A DNA stretch of 64,000 nucleotides from Stieleria sedimenti. GTDB taxonomy: Bacteria > Planctomycetota > Planctomycetia > Pirellulales > Pirellulaceae. A program made the translations under genes and the position numbers. Below are positions 34,083 through 43,245 of the stretch, in pieces. The notes under the pieces were generated by a model. That model ran no database searches. It was not told the DNA's origin and was given only the letters and a program-made list of their open reading frames with translations. The stretch is from contig NZ_JANZKV010000004.1 of the NCBI RefSeq assembly GCF_025060895.1, forward strand, positions 19,430 through 83,429, read 5' to 3'. Numbering within the stretch: the stretch's first letter is position 1; each line of letters begins with the position of its first letter.

Positions 34083-35462
34083 ATGAAACGAACACTCATC
34101 ATCACCGCTTTCTCACTCGCGATGTCCACGTCGGGCGTGTTTGGACAGGCGATCCAATCGCAGCACAATCACGCTGGGCACAACCACGCGATGCCCGGCA
34201 TGACGCAGGCTCGCGAAGCGACGCAAGCGGGGCCGCATGGCGGCAGTTTGAAGCAAACCGGCAACCTGCAAATCGAAACGATTGTTTCACAAGGCGGACT
34301 GCAAATGTTCGTCTACGACCGCGCTGGTCAGCCGGTGTCGGTTGACCGGGGACGTGGTGCCGTGTCGGTACGAGTCGAAGGCAACGCAAAACGTTATCGC
34401 TACGACTTGTTGCCCGATGGCAAAGGAGCGTTGACCGCTCCTGTGAACTTGTCGCAAATCGCTGGCCGACAGATTGACGTCGATGTGCAATTGGTCGGTA
34501 TTGCGGCCAGCACAATCTCTTTCAACGAAGTCGCCACCGTTCCGGCCAGCGAGCAACAGCTGGCAGCCGCGGCGATCGCACGACAAAAAATCTGCCCCGT
34601 CAGCGGCAAACCGCTCGGCAGCATGGGTGATCCCGTCGCAGTCGATGTCAACGGACAGAAGCTCTACGTTTGCTGTGCGGGCTGTGTGGGCACGGTCAAG
34701 TCGGACCCGGCTAAGTATGCCGCCGGTCGCCCGCAGATCACGGTCACCACAGCGACCCAAGCCGATGCAGCAGCCATTGCCGCCCAGAAAGTTTGTCCCG
34801 TCATGGACGAACCGCTCGGCGGCATGGGTACGCCGATCAAGGTGATGGTTGGTGACAAGCCGATCTATCTGTGCTGCAAGGGATGCATCAAGAAGATTCA
34901 GGCTGAGCCAGCGAAGTATTTGGCGATGGTTTATGGCAACGGCACGCAAGCCAGTGCCCAGCCTGCTGCCACGACGACGGCAAAGATCACTGTCTCGACC
35001 TCAACCCAAGCCGACGCAGCGGCCATCGCGGCCCAGAAGACCTGCCCCGTCATGGATGAACCACTTGGTGGCATGGGTATACCGATCAAGGTGATGGTCG
35101 GCGATAAGCCCATCTATCTGTGCTGCAAAGGATGCATCAAGAAGATTCAGGCCGAGCCAGCAAAGTATTTGGCAATGGTTTACGGCAGCGGTAATCAAGC
35201 GTCCGTTCCCGCAGGTACCGAACAAGTTCGGGAAGGCATCTTCAAGGTCGTTTCTGCCGATGCGCCGTTCATTGCCGCACAAAAGAAATGTCCTGTGATG
35301 GACGAACCGCTTGATGCGATGGGTGGGCCATACAAAGTCAATGCGGATGGAAAGGCGATCTACATCTGTTGCCCTGGATGCGCGAAGAAGATTGTGGCCG
35401 AGCCGCAAAAGTGGCTGGCTGTTCTAAAGTCTCAAGGAGTCGATGCTCCATTGATTCGTTAA
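34083..35462 (+). CDS. Secreted metal-binding protein with four CPV...CCxGC repeats
   Basis: 459 residues from ATG 34083; the frame is open upstream without homology. A signal peptide (ending VFGQA) and a His/Met segment (HNHAGHNHAMPGM) precede the same beta-type domain as the 8645 protein, then four ~45-residue repeats CPV(S/M)..PL..MG...CC.GC.KK. Repeats 2 and 3 are nearly identical to each other (a 249-bp tandem duplication). It is probably a high-capacity periplasmic Cu/Ag sponge; the metal identity is inferred from the CusA2 operon just upstream. Confidence 0.8.
   Translation: MKRTLIITAFSLAMSTSGVFGQAIQSQHNHAGHNHAMPGMTQAREATQAGPHGGSLKQTGNLQIETIVSQGGLQMFVYDRAGQPVSVDRGRGAVSVRVEGNAKRYRYDLLPDGKGALTAPVNLSQIAGRQIDVDVQLVGIAASTISFNEVATVPASEQQLAAAAIARQKICPVSGKPLGSMGDPVAVDVNGQKLYVCCAGCVGTVKSDPAKYAAGRPQITVTTATQADAAAIAAQKVCPVMDEPLGGMGTPIKVMVGDKPIYLCCKGCIKKIQAEPAKYLAMVYGNGTQASAQPAATTTAKITVSTSTQADAAAIAAQKTCPVMDEPLGGMGIPIKVMVGDKPIYLCCKGCIKKIQAEPAKYLAMVYGSGNQASVPAGTEQVREGIFKVVSADAPFIAAQKKCPVMDEPLDAMGGPYKVNADGKAIYICCPGCAKKIVAEPQKWLAVLKSQGVDAPLIR
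34745..35207 (+). repeat. Tandem 249-bp duplication within the four-repeat metal-binding gene
   Basis: CCCAAGCCGA at 34756 recurs at 35005 as CCCAAGCCGA, and the following ~200 bases agree except at scattered, mostly third-codon positions. This gives two copies of a CCKGC-containing repeat module and explains why this paralogue has four modules. Confidence 0.8.
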
Positions 35463-35596
35463 TCAACTCGGGAGCGAGAACTGCTCGCTTCCGATCTGAC
35501 TCACGCGGGGGCGGTGTCGCGGCTGATTCACGCAAGTGGTGACGTCACCACGCCGTCCCTGCCTTTTTGTTTTCAACTTACGACAAGGACGTCGTC

Positions 35597-35872
35597 ATGA
35601 AATCGCTATGGAAATACTGTGCTACCGCTGCGCTCACTCTGACCCTCTTACTGTCCGCCGGATGCCAATCGCTGCCCTGGGTGGGCAATCGAAAAGACGA
35701 ACCGGCAATGACTGCTCAGCAATACGCCGAGCAAGCTGCCGCCAACATTCAATACGACACGACGGTTGCATTCGACACTGACTATCAACCGCCCGCAGCA
35801 AATTCGTTCACAACCGCTCCCACTTCAGTTTCGCAGCGTCCCTCATCGGGTGGCGGAAGCTGTTGCCACTAA
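35597..35872 (+). CDS. Small lipoprotein, function unknown
   Basis: 91 residues from ATG 35597. The lipobox is LLSAGC (Cys ~22). The mature part includes WVGNRKDEPAMTAQQYAEQA and a C-terminal GGGSCCH that could bind metal. No family recognised. It lies downstream of the four-repeat protein (135-base gap). Confidence 0.65.
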   Translation: MKSLWKYCATAALTLTLLLSAGCQSLPWVGNRKDEPAMTAQQYAEQAAANIQYDTTVAFDTDYQPPAANSFTTAPTSVSQRPSSGGGSCCH

Positions 35873-35891
35873 CGCGGGAGCACATTCTACC

Positions 35892-36056
35892 ATGAAGTCT
35901 CAATCCACACGCTCGATACGTTGGTTGGCGTATCGAGTAGTCCGGCGTTTTGCGATCGCGAACGTCTGTCACTTCTACCGACGCTTCCAAAAGATGCTGG
36001 ATTCACAATCGGACGATATATCGGCGACGATACCGCAGCCCATTCAAGTTAACTGA
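35892..36056 (+). CDS. Possible small basic protein
   Basis: 54 residues from ATG 35892 (SIRWLAYRVVRRFAIANVCHF), basic in the first half. It starts 20 bases after the lipoprotein stop and overlaps the convergent SpoIIE-type gene by 13 bases. No homology recognised; it could be chance. Confidence 0.3.
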   Translation: MKSQSTRSIRWLAYRVVRRFAIANVCHFYRRFQKMLDSQSDDISATIPQPIQVN

Positions 36057-37495
36057 GCCACCAATAGCGTGGTGTCATCGAACGCCTTGCGGCCCTTGCG
36101 GAATGCCTCAATGGACGACTCAAACGCTTCAACCAGTTCCCGAGCGTTGCAGCGTTTGGCGGTGTTCATCAACTGCTCAATCCGCTCCGTTCCGTACTGT
36201 TCTTCACTCGGGTCAAACGCTTCAGTCACTCCGTCGCTAACAAGGACTAAACGGGCCGTATCGCCGAGCTGGATTGTTTCTTCGCTGTAGTAGGTATCGT
36301 CCTCGACGCCCAAAATCAGGTCGCCCACATTCAATCGCACCGGTGTTTCGCGTCCAATCTGCAAGAACGGAAATTCATGGCCTGCATTGGCGTAGGTCAG
36401 TTGTCGCCTTTTTGGGTCAACGACCAGTAGCGTCATCGTCGCAAAGTGTCCCATCATCACGTACTCGCAGTATCGCTTGTTGACATCTGTCAGAATCTGG
36501 GCGGGGCTGGACGATTTCTTTGCCGCTTCCGACACAAACGCCTTCAACAACGTCGCCGCCATCGCGGCCGGCACGCCATGACCCGACACATCCGCGACGC
36601 AAAGTAGATATTGTCCATCGGACAATGGAATCACGTCGTAGTAGTCACCGCCAACATCGTCGGCCGGCTCGAACAATTCTGCGACGTCGATTCCAACCAA
36701 TCCATTCACCGTCGGTCGTAAGTTCTGTTGAATTTGACGCGCCTTTTCCATGTGAACGCGATGGTCGCGCTGAGCGTGATCCAAAGCCTCGGTCATCGAA
36801 TTGATCTGATCAGCCAGATAACTCAGTTCTCGACAGCTTCGAGTACGTGCAATCACGCTTAGGTCTCCGGCCGCAACACTCCGCAGCGCCGAAACGAAAC
36901 CTTGGATTGGTTTGGCGATCAATTGCCGAAGTACCGCGCTGACCACGAAGGCAGTAATCCCTCCCAGCAATAGGACTCCGAACATCTGGATCAACAACGA
37001 GCGGCGTGTTGCGCCCACAACGGCTGAACGTTTCTCTGAAATGTAGACCGTGCCCGCTGATCCAGTAAAAGACCCGACAACGAGCGCGCCGGTAGCATTT
37101 GATCTGGCGAGGGTTGAATCAACAGTCGATCGCATTGCCAGGAGCATTTCGTCGGAAGCATGCCCATGCGAGACAGCTTGGTACGGAAGCCCTCGCCAAT
37201 CCGCAGCAATATGGTGACCGGGCGAATCGTCAGTATTCATTCGAGCGCAGACATTGTCGACTAGATTTTGAATCGCCTCGCCGCCGTTGGATTCAGCGAC
37301 CAACAGTGATTCGTACATCGTTTTCGCTTCTTCGGTCAACGCGATCTGCTTCTCTTTCAAATGCCGATCCATCCGTACTCGGTAGTCAACGACAAGAAAC
37401 AGAACGACAAATCCAAAGAGAATTGCATTGACGAGGACAAGCAGTTGCCGGCTAATCGGCAACTGATGCCATCGGTGTTTGAATGTGTCCATCAT
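36044..37495 (-). CDS. Membrane sensor with HAMP and SpoIIE/PP2C-type phosphatase
   Basis: 483 residues. TM helices at ~22-42 and ~170-190 enclose an extracytoplasmic sensor domain. A HAMP domain (KPIQGFVSALRSVAAGDLSVIAR) and coiled coil lead to an RsbU/SpoIIE phosphatase: DDVGGDYYDVI, CVADVSGHGVPAAMAA, LVLVSDGVTEAFD and DDTTLLVAQ keep the metal-binding Asp residues. Such proteins dephosphorylate anti-sigma antagonists in partner switching, but no STAS or HATPase partner is in the window. It is the last gene of the minus-strand copper block. Confidence 0.85.
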   Translation of the reverse strand: MMDTFKHRWHQLPISRQLLVLVNAILFGFVVLFLVVDYRVRMDRHLKEKQIALTEEAKTMYESLLVAESNGGEAIQNLVDNVCARMNTDDSPGHHIAADWRGLPYQAVSHGHASDEMLLAMRSTVDSTLARSNATGALVVGSFTGSAGTVYISEKRSAVVGATRRSLLIQMFGVLLLGGITAFVVSAVLRQLIAKPIQGFVSALRSVAAGDLSVIARTRSCRELSYLADQINSMTEALDHAQRDHRVHMEKARQIQQNLRPTVNGLVGIDVAELFEPADDVGGDYYDVIPLSDGQYLLCVADVSGHGVPAAMAATLLKAFVSEAAKKSSSPAQILTDVNKRYCEYVMMGHFATMTLLVVDPKRRQLTYANAGHEFPFLQIGRETPVRLNVGDLILGVEDDTYYSEETIQLGDTARLVLVSDGVTEAFDPSEEQYGTERIEQLMNTAKRCNARELVEAFESSIEAFRKGRKAFDDTTLLVAQLT

Positions 37496-37571
37496 GGCAC
37501 CTTAAACAGAGAAGCCGGGCGAGTGTTCAGGCTCGCCCGGCTGATGTGGGATCGAACGGAATCAGAAGCGG

Positions 37572-37982
37572 TTAGCTGAGTTCAGCCGATTTCGATTCCG
37601 TTGCACTTGCCGATCCTTTTCCACAGCAGGCCGCACCGACGCTGCAGCAGTACGCTCGCTTTGCACAACAGGTCGGTTTGCCTGTTGAACTGGCGATGTC
37701 GCTGGTTGCTGCGTTCGTTCCAGCGTGCTTCCCACAGCATCGTGCGTTTACCGAGCAGCAATAGGCACGCTTGGCACAACAAGTCGGTTGAGAAGTTGCG
37801 CCGGCCACTTCGTCAGTGGTTGCTGTCGGTTCCGCTTGCTTGCCACAGCACGCCGCTTGGACAGTGCAGCAGTATGCATGCTTGGCACAACACGTCGGCT
37901 CAGCCGATGCGGCGGTGCCAACATCACCAGCAGGGACCAGCGAAACGGCAAACAAAACAGCAGAGAATACAGTCGCTAACAT
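37572..37982 (-). CDS. Secreted protein with three Cys-rich repeats
   Basis: 136 residues from ATG 37982. The signal peptide is LATVFSAVLFAVSLVPAG. Three repeats of the type PTCCAKRAYCCSVNARCCGK follow (CC-x4-CC-x5-CC spacing with small variation), joined by Thr/Ala-rich linkers. That is 18 Cys in about 100 residues. It is probably a metallothionein-like periplasmic Cu/Ag binder; function inferred. Confidence 0.7.
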   Translation of the reverse strand: MLATVFSAVLFAVSLVPAGDVGTAASAEPTCCAKHAYCCTVQAACCGKQAEPTATTDEVAGATSQPTCCAKRAYCCSVNARCCGKHAGTNAATSDIASSTGKPTCCAKRAYCCSVGAACCGKGSASATESKSAELS

Positions 37983-38096
37983 TTTGGAAACTCCAGGATT
38001 GATGGCGCAGCCGACATCGACATGCACCGATTTGGGAACAGAGACATCTTCATTTTTGAATTGGTCTGGCTTCGCAAGTCGAAGCAGAGCCAACTG

Positions 38097-38477
38097 CTAA
38101 ATCTGAAGACGAATGTGCCAATCAATCAGAGAGCTGGGACGAACCAACGAGACCGACCGCACGAGTGCGACCGACTCCGTCCTCCAGTCAATCCGTAAGA
38201 AGTCACTGCGGTCCAAACCGCGAGGCGTCAGATCGTTGGTGGAAGTTCTCGGCGGCAGCCAAACCGTTAATTCACACGAAGCCATCGCGGGACATTCGTG
38301 CAAAGGATCACTGTCACAGCAGCCGTGCCCGACATGCTGCGGTTGGCAGCACGCATGAAGGCAAGGCTTCGCGTCGTTTGATCCTGCTCGGGCGGCCGGT
38401 GAGGACGCCAACAGCACCGCGATCACTGCAAAAGCAGCAAACAATCGAGTGGCAGCATTGGTGTGACGACGGTTCAT
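38097..38477 (-). CDS. Secreted small protein with Cys/His cluster
   Basis: 126 residues from ATG 38477. The signal peptide ends SPAARAG. A short cluster CLHACCQPQHVGHGCCDSDPLHECP is followed by a non-Cys C-terminal half. It lies between the ion-channel and the three-repeat Cys gene on the same strand. Probably another periplasmic metal-binding protein; the assignment rests on composition and context. Confidence 0.55.
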   Translation of the reverse strand: MNRRHTNAATRLFAAFAVIAVLLASSPAARAGSNDAKPCLHACCQPQHVGHGCCDSDPLHECPAMASCELTVWLPPRTSTNDLTPRGLDRSDFLRIDWRTESVALVRSVSLVRPSSLIDWHIRLQI

Positions 38478-38585
38478 GGCGGACAGTTCCAAGAGCTTTC
38501 AGAGGACTCCCACTGAGGGAATCTCTTCTTTGATGCTCTTTGGATGCACGGCCCCGACGCTTCTTCACGACTTCGTGAAAAGATT

Positions 38586-39617
38586 TCAGGATTCTTTTCG
38601 GGGTTCGCTTCTGGTGCAAACGGCTAGCGCGTTCAGGTCGTGAAGCCACTCGGATTGCTGATCGACAAAGGCAGCTTTTAGCTGGTCCAATAAATCGTCA
38701 GAGTCGCCGATCAACGGTGAAATCTCGATCGCCAACCGTGGGTCGGGCGCGTCATGCGTCGAGTGACAGATCACGAAATGCCGTTTGGTCTCCTCCAGCA
38801 TCTGCATGCTAGCGTGCCAAAGCCGATCAACAGCCTCGGAGCTGGCGGGGAGCTTGGCCGCATCGACTTGCCGCACCGCTCGCATCATCGAAGATACCTC
38901 CAGGCAGAATCTCAGCATTCGGCTCATTGCATACCGCGGTTCGCTAAATCGAAAGTAATGCAGGACCGGATAGAAATGATGCGACTCCAACAAGTCCGCC
39001 ATGTTCGACGACATCGTGTATAGGTCTTGGTTGACTAACGAAGGATCGTTCCCGGTCAGATACGCTCGCAAATAGCCAAAGCTGTCGCCCGTTCGTCCGG
39101 TGCGATACTCAATTTCGTTGGCAAACTGGTTGCGACGGGCCAGGGTTGAATAGACCGAAATGACATAAGCCAACACGAGCGTAAAGAAGCTGAACCCCAA
39201 GCCGGCAGCGGTGATTGTCAAGAACTGCATTGCTGGCGTTCGCGGCACCAAGTCGCCCACACCCAGAGTGGTGATCGTGAAACCAGCGTAATACACCGCG
39301 ATTGCAAAATCCGTATCCGTCGGTGTCAGTCCGGTTGCCGTGATGCCCGTGCCGAGCTGAGGCCATACGATCAGGCTGACTCCAAGCAACAGTAGCGTCG
39401 CCCAACACAACACCTGCGTCGCTATCAACGCCGGTCCGCAGTAAACCACAACTCGCGGATGAGCGAACATTCGCGTTCGGACTAAAAAGTGAAAGCCACG
39501 ATTGATGCCTTTCGTGATCGGGCCAACCGTCGCACGAGGATGCAGAACTGCCATGAAGGTTTCCCAGACGCCAAGGCAGGTCACCAGAAACCCACCAGTA
39601 GTCAGGAACCAATTCAT
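38586..39617 (-). CDS. Two-TM potassium-channel-like protein with TLGVGD filter
   Basis: 343 residues. N-terminal TM helices flank a pore loop with TTLGVGDLVP (117-125), a variant of the TVGYGD potassium filter (Leu for Val, Val for Tyr). A large C-terminal cytoplasmic helical domain follows (VSSMMRAVRQVDAAKLPASS...). It is 12 bases downstream of csoR and so likely copper-controlled. Ion selectivity is uncertain with this filter. Confidence 0.75.
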   Translation of the reverse strand: MNWFLTTGGFLVTCLGVWETFMAVLHPRATVGPITKGINRGFHFLVRTRMFAHPRVVVYCGPALIATQVLCWATLLLLGVSLIVWPQLGTGITATGLTPTDTDFAIAVYYAGFTITTLGVGDLVPRTPAMQFLTITAAGLGFSFFTLVLAYVISVYSTLARRNQFANEIEYRTGRTGDSFGYLRAYLTGNDPSLVNQDLYTMSSNMADLLESHHFYPVLHYFRFSEPRYAMSRMLRFCLEVSSMMRAVRQVDAAKLPASSEAVDRLWHASMQMLEETKRHFVICHSTHDAPDPRLAIEISPLIGDSDDLLDQLKAAFVDQQSEWLHDLNALAVCTRSEPRKES

Positions 39618-39629
39618 CGCGTTAATAAC

Positions 39630-39908
39630 TCACTCGCCGTACTTCCGAAAGACTGTCATCAGCTCTTCGACCTTTTCGTCACGGTCCTTGGCACTGCCAC
39701 TCTTGATCGCCTCGCTGACGCAGGATCGGATGTGCTGCTCTAGGACGATCTGGCCGACTTTGTTGAGTGCTCCCGTCGCGGCGGACAACTGCATAAGGAT
39801 ATCGACGCAGTATTCCTCATCCTCGATCATACGACCAACCGCTTCGACTTGTCCGATGACACGTCGAAGTCGGTTGTTGAGCTTCTTTTTCTCGTCGTCG
39901 GTCAGCAT
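39630..39908 (-). CDS. csoR: CsoR-family copper-sensing repressor
   Basis: 92 residues, the usual length. The family's Cu(I) ligands C-H-C are all present: C34 (EEYCVDIL), H59 and C63 (LEQHIRSCV). The N-terminal helix KLNNRLRRVIGQVEAVGRMI is the characteristic DNA-binding surface. Cu(I) binding should release DNA and induce copper export. Probable targets are the four ATACC-N7-GGTAT sites at 24997, 27450, 43135 and 45729. No such site lies before csoR itself; it follows the oxidase gene by 77 bases. Confidence 0.9.
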   Translation of the reverse strand: MLTDDEKKKLNNRLRRVIGQVEAVGRMIEDEEYCVDILMQLSAATGALNKVGQIVLEQHIRSCVSEAIKSGSAKDRDEKVEELMTVFRKYGE

Positions 39909-39985
39909 TCGTGGAGACTTTTAGTCAGGTTGGTTTCGCGGAGTTCCCGATTTTAGCCTCTAAACGGCTCCGCAGTTAGTCCGCT

Positions 39986-41500
39986 TCACATCATCATCTT
40001 GGGCGCAGCTTCGTACTTACCGGGGTCACCGAAACGACGAACGATTTCAGCGAATACCGCTCCCTTTTCAACCGGCTGGTCGCTGTTCATTACCAACTCA
40101 TACAGATCGTCTGGCAGAACTCGCAGCACGGTCATCAATCCTTTGACCGACATCGCATAGTTCGCTCGCATTCCGCGAACTTCCTTTCGGCTCCAAATCG
40201 CGTTCATAAAATCCTCGGACATCTCCATGCCCTGCATCTTCTGTGGGTAGCCTGGCGTCGCAAATTTGTCACTTCGTGAAGCGTCGACCTGCGGGCGGCT
40301 GCTGAGATTCGCGAGGTACTGATCGACCGAAGCGTCATCGCGCATTCGCGGTCCCACTTGTTTGACCATGTGGTTCATCATGTGGTGAATCATGTGACAA
40401 TGGAAAATCCAATCGCCGGGGTTGTTGGCGATGAACTCGAAGCTCGAAGCCTGAGCGACACCGACCAATTCGTTGTTGCGTGGAACCCAGGCACTCTTGG
40501 GAATGCGAGCCCCTTCGTGACTGGTCACCCAAAACGTATGCCCATGCAGGTGGATCGGATGGTGTTGCATCGGGGCGAAGTTCAACAGTCGCACACGAAC
40601 ACGCTCGCCATGTTTGCATACAAGCGGTGTCGTGTAGGGGCCACTCTTGCCGTTGATCGTGTGCCAATTCCAGTCCATCGACCACGAATCGCTAATCGTG
40701 TGCGTCGGCGGAATATGAAAGTTCTGAAACAGCAATCCAAAATCGCGATCCACCGGCGGGTCGAAGACTCTCTTGGGATGGACGATGAACCATCCGACTT
40801 GCCCAAACGCTTCTTGCATCGCAACATGCGAGTGATAGAAAAACGTGCCTTCTTCATGGATGTCGAACTCAAAGACCTTCGTCTTTCCAGGCTTGATGGG
40901 GTTCTGTGTCAACGTGGCGGCTCCGTCATACTGAACGGGCAGCTCAAAACCGTGCCAATGCACGAACGTATCTTCCGGCAGTTCGTTGGTGACAACGATG
41001 CGAACTCGATCGCCTTGAGTGACTTCGATCGTCGGGCCAGGCATGCTGCCGTTGTAACCGTAAACGTTCATCTTCACGCCAGGATGAAACTCTTGCTGAA
41101 CTGCCATCGGCACAAGTTCAAACACCTTCACACCGTTGTCCATCTTGTAGGGCAACGTTGGGATGTCGGGAGCCTCAAATGGCGCGGGGCCATCGGAAGC
41201 CTTGCGAAACCCTGGAACCAGCTTGCCGATGTAATAGTCCGAGTCTGGATCGAGCCCGCGACTGGGTTTGAAGCGAGAGAATCCCTCGTATTCCGCGGCG
41301 ACCTCAGATGAGGCCGGGATTTCAGGGCGAGCCGAGGCGTTGCCGATTGGCTGCGGCATGTTGTCGTGTTGCTTCATGCCGCTGTGCTGCATGGGCTCTT
41401 GCGCATTGGCATCGCGTCCCAGCAAATTGCCAACGAAACCAGTTGCTGCGGCGAAAGAGCCTACTTTCAAAAACTTACGACGATCTTCTGGGCTGGGCAT
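39986..41500 (-). CDS. Tat-exported multicopper oxidase
   Basis: 504 residues with a Tat signal (DRRKFLKVGSFAAATGFVG, cleavage near ANA-QE). All copper motifs are present: HWH (181-183), HSH (223-225), HPIHLHGH (314-321) and HCHMIHHMMNHM (367-378) with an axial Met. The Met/His N-terminal stretch (MQHSGMKQHDNM) is typical of copper-handling oxidases. It probably oxidises periplasmic Cu(I) to Cu(II) or has laccase activity. It sits between an outer-membrane factor and csoR. Confidence 0.9.
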   Translation of the reverse strand: MPSPEDRRKFLKVGSFAAATGFVGNLLGRDANAQEPMQHSGMKQHDNMPQPIGNASARPEIPASSEVAAEYEGFSRFKPSRGLDPDSDYYIGKLVPGFRKASDGPAPFEAPDIPTLPYKMDNGVKVFELVPMAVQQEFHPGVKMNVYGYNGSMPGPTIEVTQGDRVRIVVTNELPEDTFVHWHGFELPVQYDGAATLTQNPIKPGKTKVFEFDIHEEGTFFYHSHVAMQEAFGQVGWFIVHPKRVFDPPVDRDFGLLFQNFHIPPTHTISDSWSMDWNWHTINGKSGPYTTPLVCKHGERVRVRLLNFAPMQHHPIHLHGHTFWVTSHEGARIPKSAWVPRNNELVGVAQASSFEFIANNPGDWIFHCHMIHHMMNHMVKQVGPRMRDDASVDQYLANLSSRPQVDASRSDKFATPGYPQKMQGMEMSEDFMNAIWSRKEVRGMRANYAMSVKGLMTVLRVLPDDLYELVMNSDQPVEKGAVFAEIVRRFGDPGKYEAAPKMMM

Positions 41501-41551
41501 GAGATTGAAACTGTTTGTTGTGAATGGTTTTTCGTGAAGACGAAGCGTTGA

Positions 41552-43084
41552 TTAACGAGGTTTCGCAACCGCGTCGATATGACCTGGTGGCGTTGGCCCT
41601 GGGGCTGCCATCAAACCGCCGTGCAGCAGGTAGCCTCGGACGAGAACTTCGTTCGTGCGGACTTGTTCGAGATGTTGGACTCGGGTTAAACGTGAGTCGA
41701 AGTAATCCATCTGTGCATCCAGAACGGTCGGCCAATCAACTCGGTTCGCTTTGTAGCTTTCGAGCAATTCTTGATAGGCCAATTCGGCTTCGGGAATGAT
41801 CACCCGGTCGTATTCCGTCGCGATTTGCAGTGCCGTCAGATACTGCTGGTAGACGTTGGCCATCTGCTGCTGCAGCATCAACTCGGTTCGTCGAATCTCT
41901 TCCTGTTGCCGGCGATAGTCCAGTTGGGCTTGGCGAATTGTGCCCTGGTTCCGATCAAACACAGGCAGTTCGATCGAGACTCCGGCCGCTGCCGTGGTTT
42001 CTTTGGCCTCGAAGTTGTATCCGGCTCCGCCTTCGGCAACGATGTCCGGAACCCACTCGACTTGTTCACGTCTGACGGTGACGCGGTCCGCCGCCAACTT
42101 CGCTCGGGCGGCGGCAAGTTCTGGGCTTTCCGTCAGCACCAAAGACATCGCCTCCTGATAAGAAAGCGGTTCACCTTGCGGCATCAGCTCGCCGGACACG
42201 ACACCGTCGGTCAAGTCGACACCAACGATCGCAACCAACCGTCGAAATGATTCGCGGTAGTGATTCTCTGCGGACAACACGTCTAGCCTCGCCCGCTGCA
42301 ACGCAATGCTCGATTTGCGAACTTGTGGACGTGTTGCTTGGCCTTGGTTGTAAAGCTCGCGTGCAGTGACAGCACCATCTTCGGCCGTTTTCAACAGCTC
42401 CTTTCGCAGCTCGACGATTTCGCGAGCCGCTAACGCTCGGAAGAAGTGAATCCGCACGTCATTGCAGACGCGGAACTGTTGAGCCATCGCGAGGTGTTCG
42501 GAGATATGAGCACGGCGCATGTATTTTTCACGACTCAATTTTAGCTTGCCGGCAGTGACAAAACGTTGACTCACTGTCATACCCTGAAACTCGCCCGGCG
42601 AATCCTTGTCGCCTTCGACATCAACTCCGATCTGTTCGCCGATGTAGTTCAGAGTCGGGTTGGGGTACAAACCTGCCTGCAATGCCTTGGCGGTCTGTGC
42701 TGAAATCTGCAGTCGAGCTTGACGGATCGTGGGATTGTTCTGAGCCGCCAGAGTCAGGAAATCATCTAGCCTGTATCCTTGGACTTCTGTTTCCGTTGGG
42801 AACGTCTCCGAGATCATTTCGCCGTCGACGTAAACGGGAGCTGGCGCGCTACCGAAGTCGCTGCCGTCGATGCGAACACCGGGAAATAGTGGCCCGCTTG
42901 GATCGAGCTGATCTAAACCGTAGGGTGCCGATGGCACAGGTGGTGGAGGCGTGAATGTGCGACCGATCGCCGAAGCCGTGTTACCAATCGAAGGCATTTG
43001 GGCACTGGCAGCGGTACAAAAAATTCCGGCAGTCGCAATGACTGATAGTCCGGACTTGAACAAAAACGATCGCACTGAAATCAC
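41552..43084 (-). CDS. TolC/CusC-type outer-membrane efflux protein
   Basis: 510 residues with a Sec signal peptide (ending AASAQ), a Pro-rich segment and two OEP domains (FLTLAAQNNPTIRQARLQIS; ELAAARAKLAADRVTVRREQ). No lipobox, unlike the OMF at 25639. A CsoR-like site lies 51 bases upstream of its start. It is likely the channel partner for one or both CusBA systems, which lack their own. Confidence 0.85.
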   Translation of the reverse strand: MISVRSFLFKSGLSVIATAGIFCTAASAQMPSIGNTASAIGRTFTPPPPVPSAPYGLDQLDPSGPLFPGVRIDGSDFGSAPAPVYVDGEMISETFPTETEVQGYRLDDFLTLAAQNNPTIRQARLQISAQTAKALQAGLYPNPTLNYIGEQIGVDVEGDKDSPGEFQGMTVSQRFVTAGKLKLSREKYMRRAHISEHLAMAQQFRVCNDVRIHFFRALAAREIVELRKELLKTAEDGAVTARELYNQGQATRPQVRKSSIALQRARLDVLSAENHYRESFRRLVAIVGVDLTDGVVSGELMPQGEPLSYQEAMSLVLTESPELAAARAKLAADRVTVRREQVEWVPDIVAEGGAGYNFEAKETTAAAGVSIELPVFDRNQGTIRQAQLDYRRQQEEIRRTELMLQQQMANVYQQYLTALQIATEYDRVIIPEAELAYQELLESYKANRVDWPTVLDAQMDYFDSRLTRVQHLEQVRTNEVLVRGYLLHGGLMAAPGPTPPGHIDAVAKPR

Positions 43085-43134
43085 TCCTTTGATCTGAGCA
43101 GCGGCATGTTGGCTTGCTTTTCAGATCGGCTAGA

Positions 43135-43151
43135 TACCTGCGAGGGGTATG
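43135..43151. promoter_or_regulatory. CsoR-like operator, site 3
   Basis: ATACCTGCGAGGGGTAT matches ATACC-N7-GGTAT and is nearly palindromic. It lies in the 161-base gap between copA and the outer-membrane factor, giving the latter gene and the following oxidase-csoR block their own copper-controlled promoter. Confidence 0.6.
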
Positions 43152-43245
43152 TTTGCAGTGAACTTTCTGGAAGTCATTTGCGAAAAGGGGTTCAGTTGTA
43201 CGGTCTACCGAGCCTATGCGCTGGTCGCAAATCGACCAACCGGAA

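Noticed and set aside
35090..35110. GGGTATACC-like string as a fifth CsoR site
   Set aside because: It lies well inside the four-repeat metal-binding coding sequence and reflects codons, not an intergenic site.
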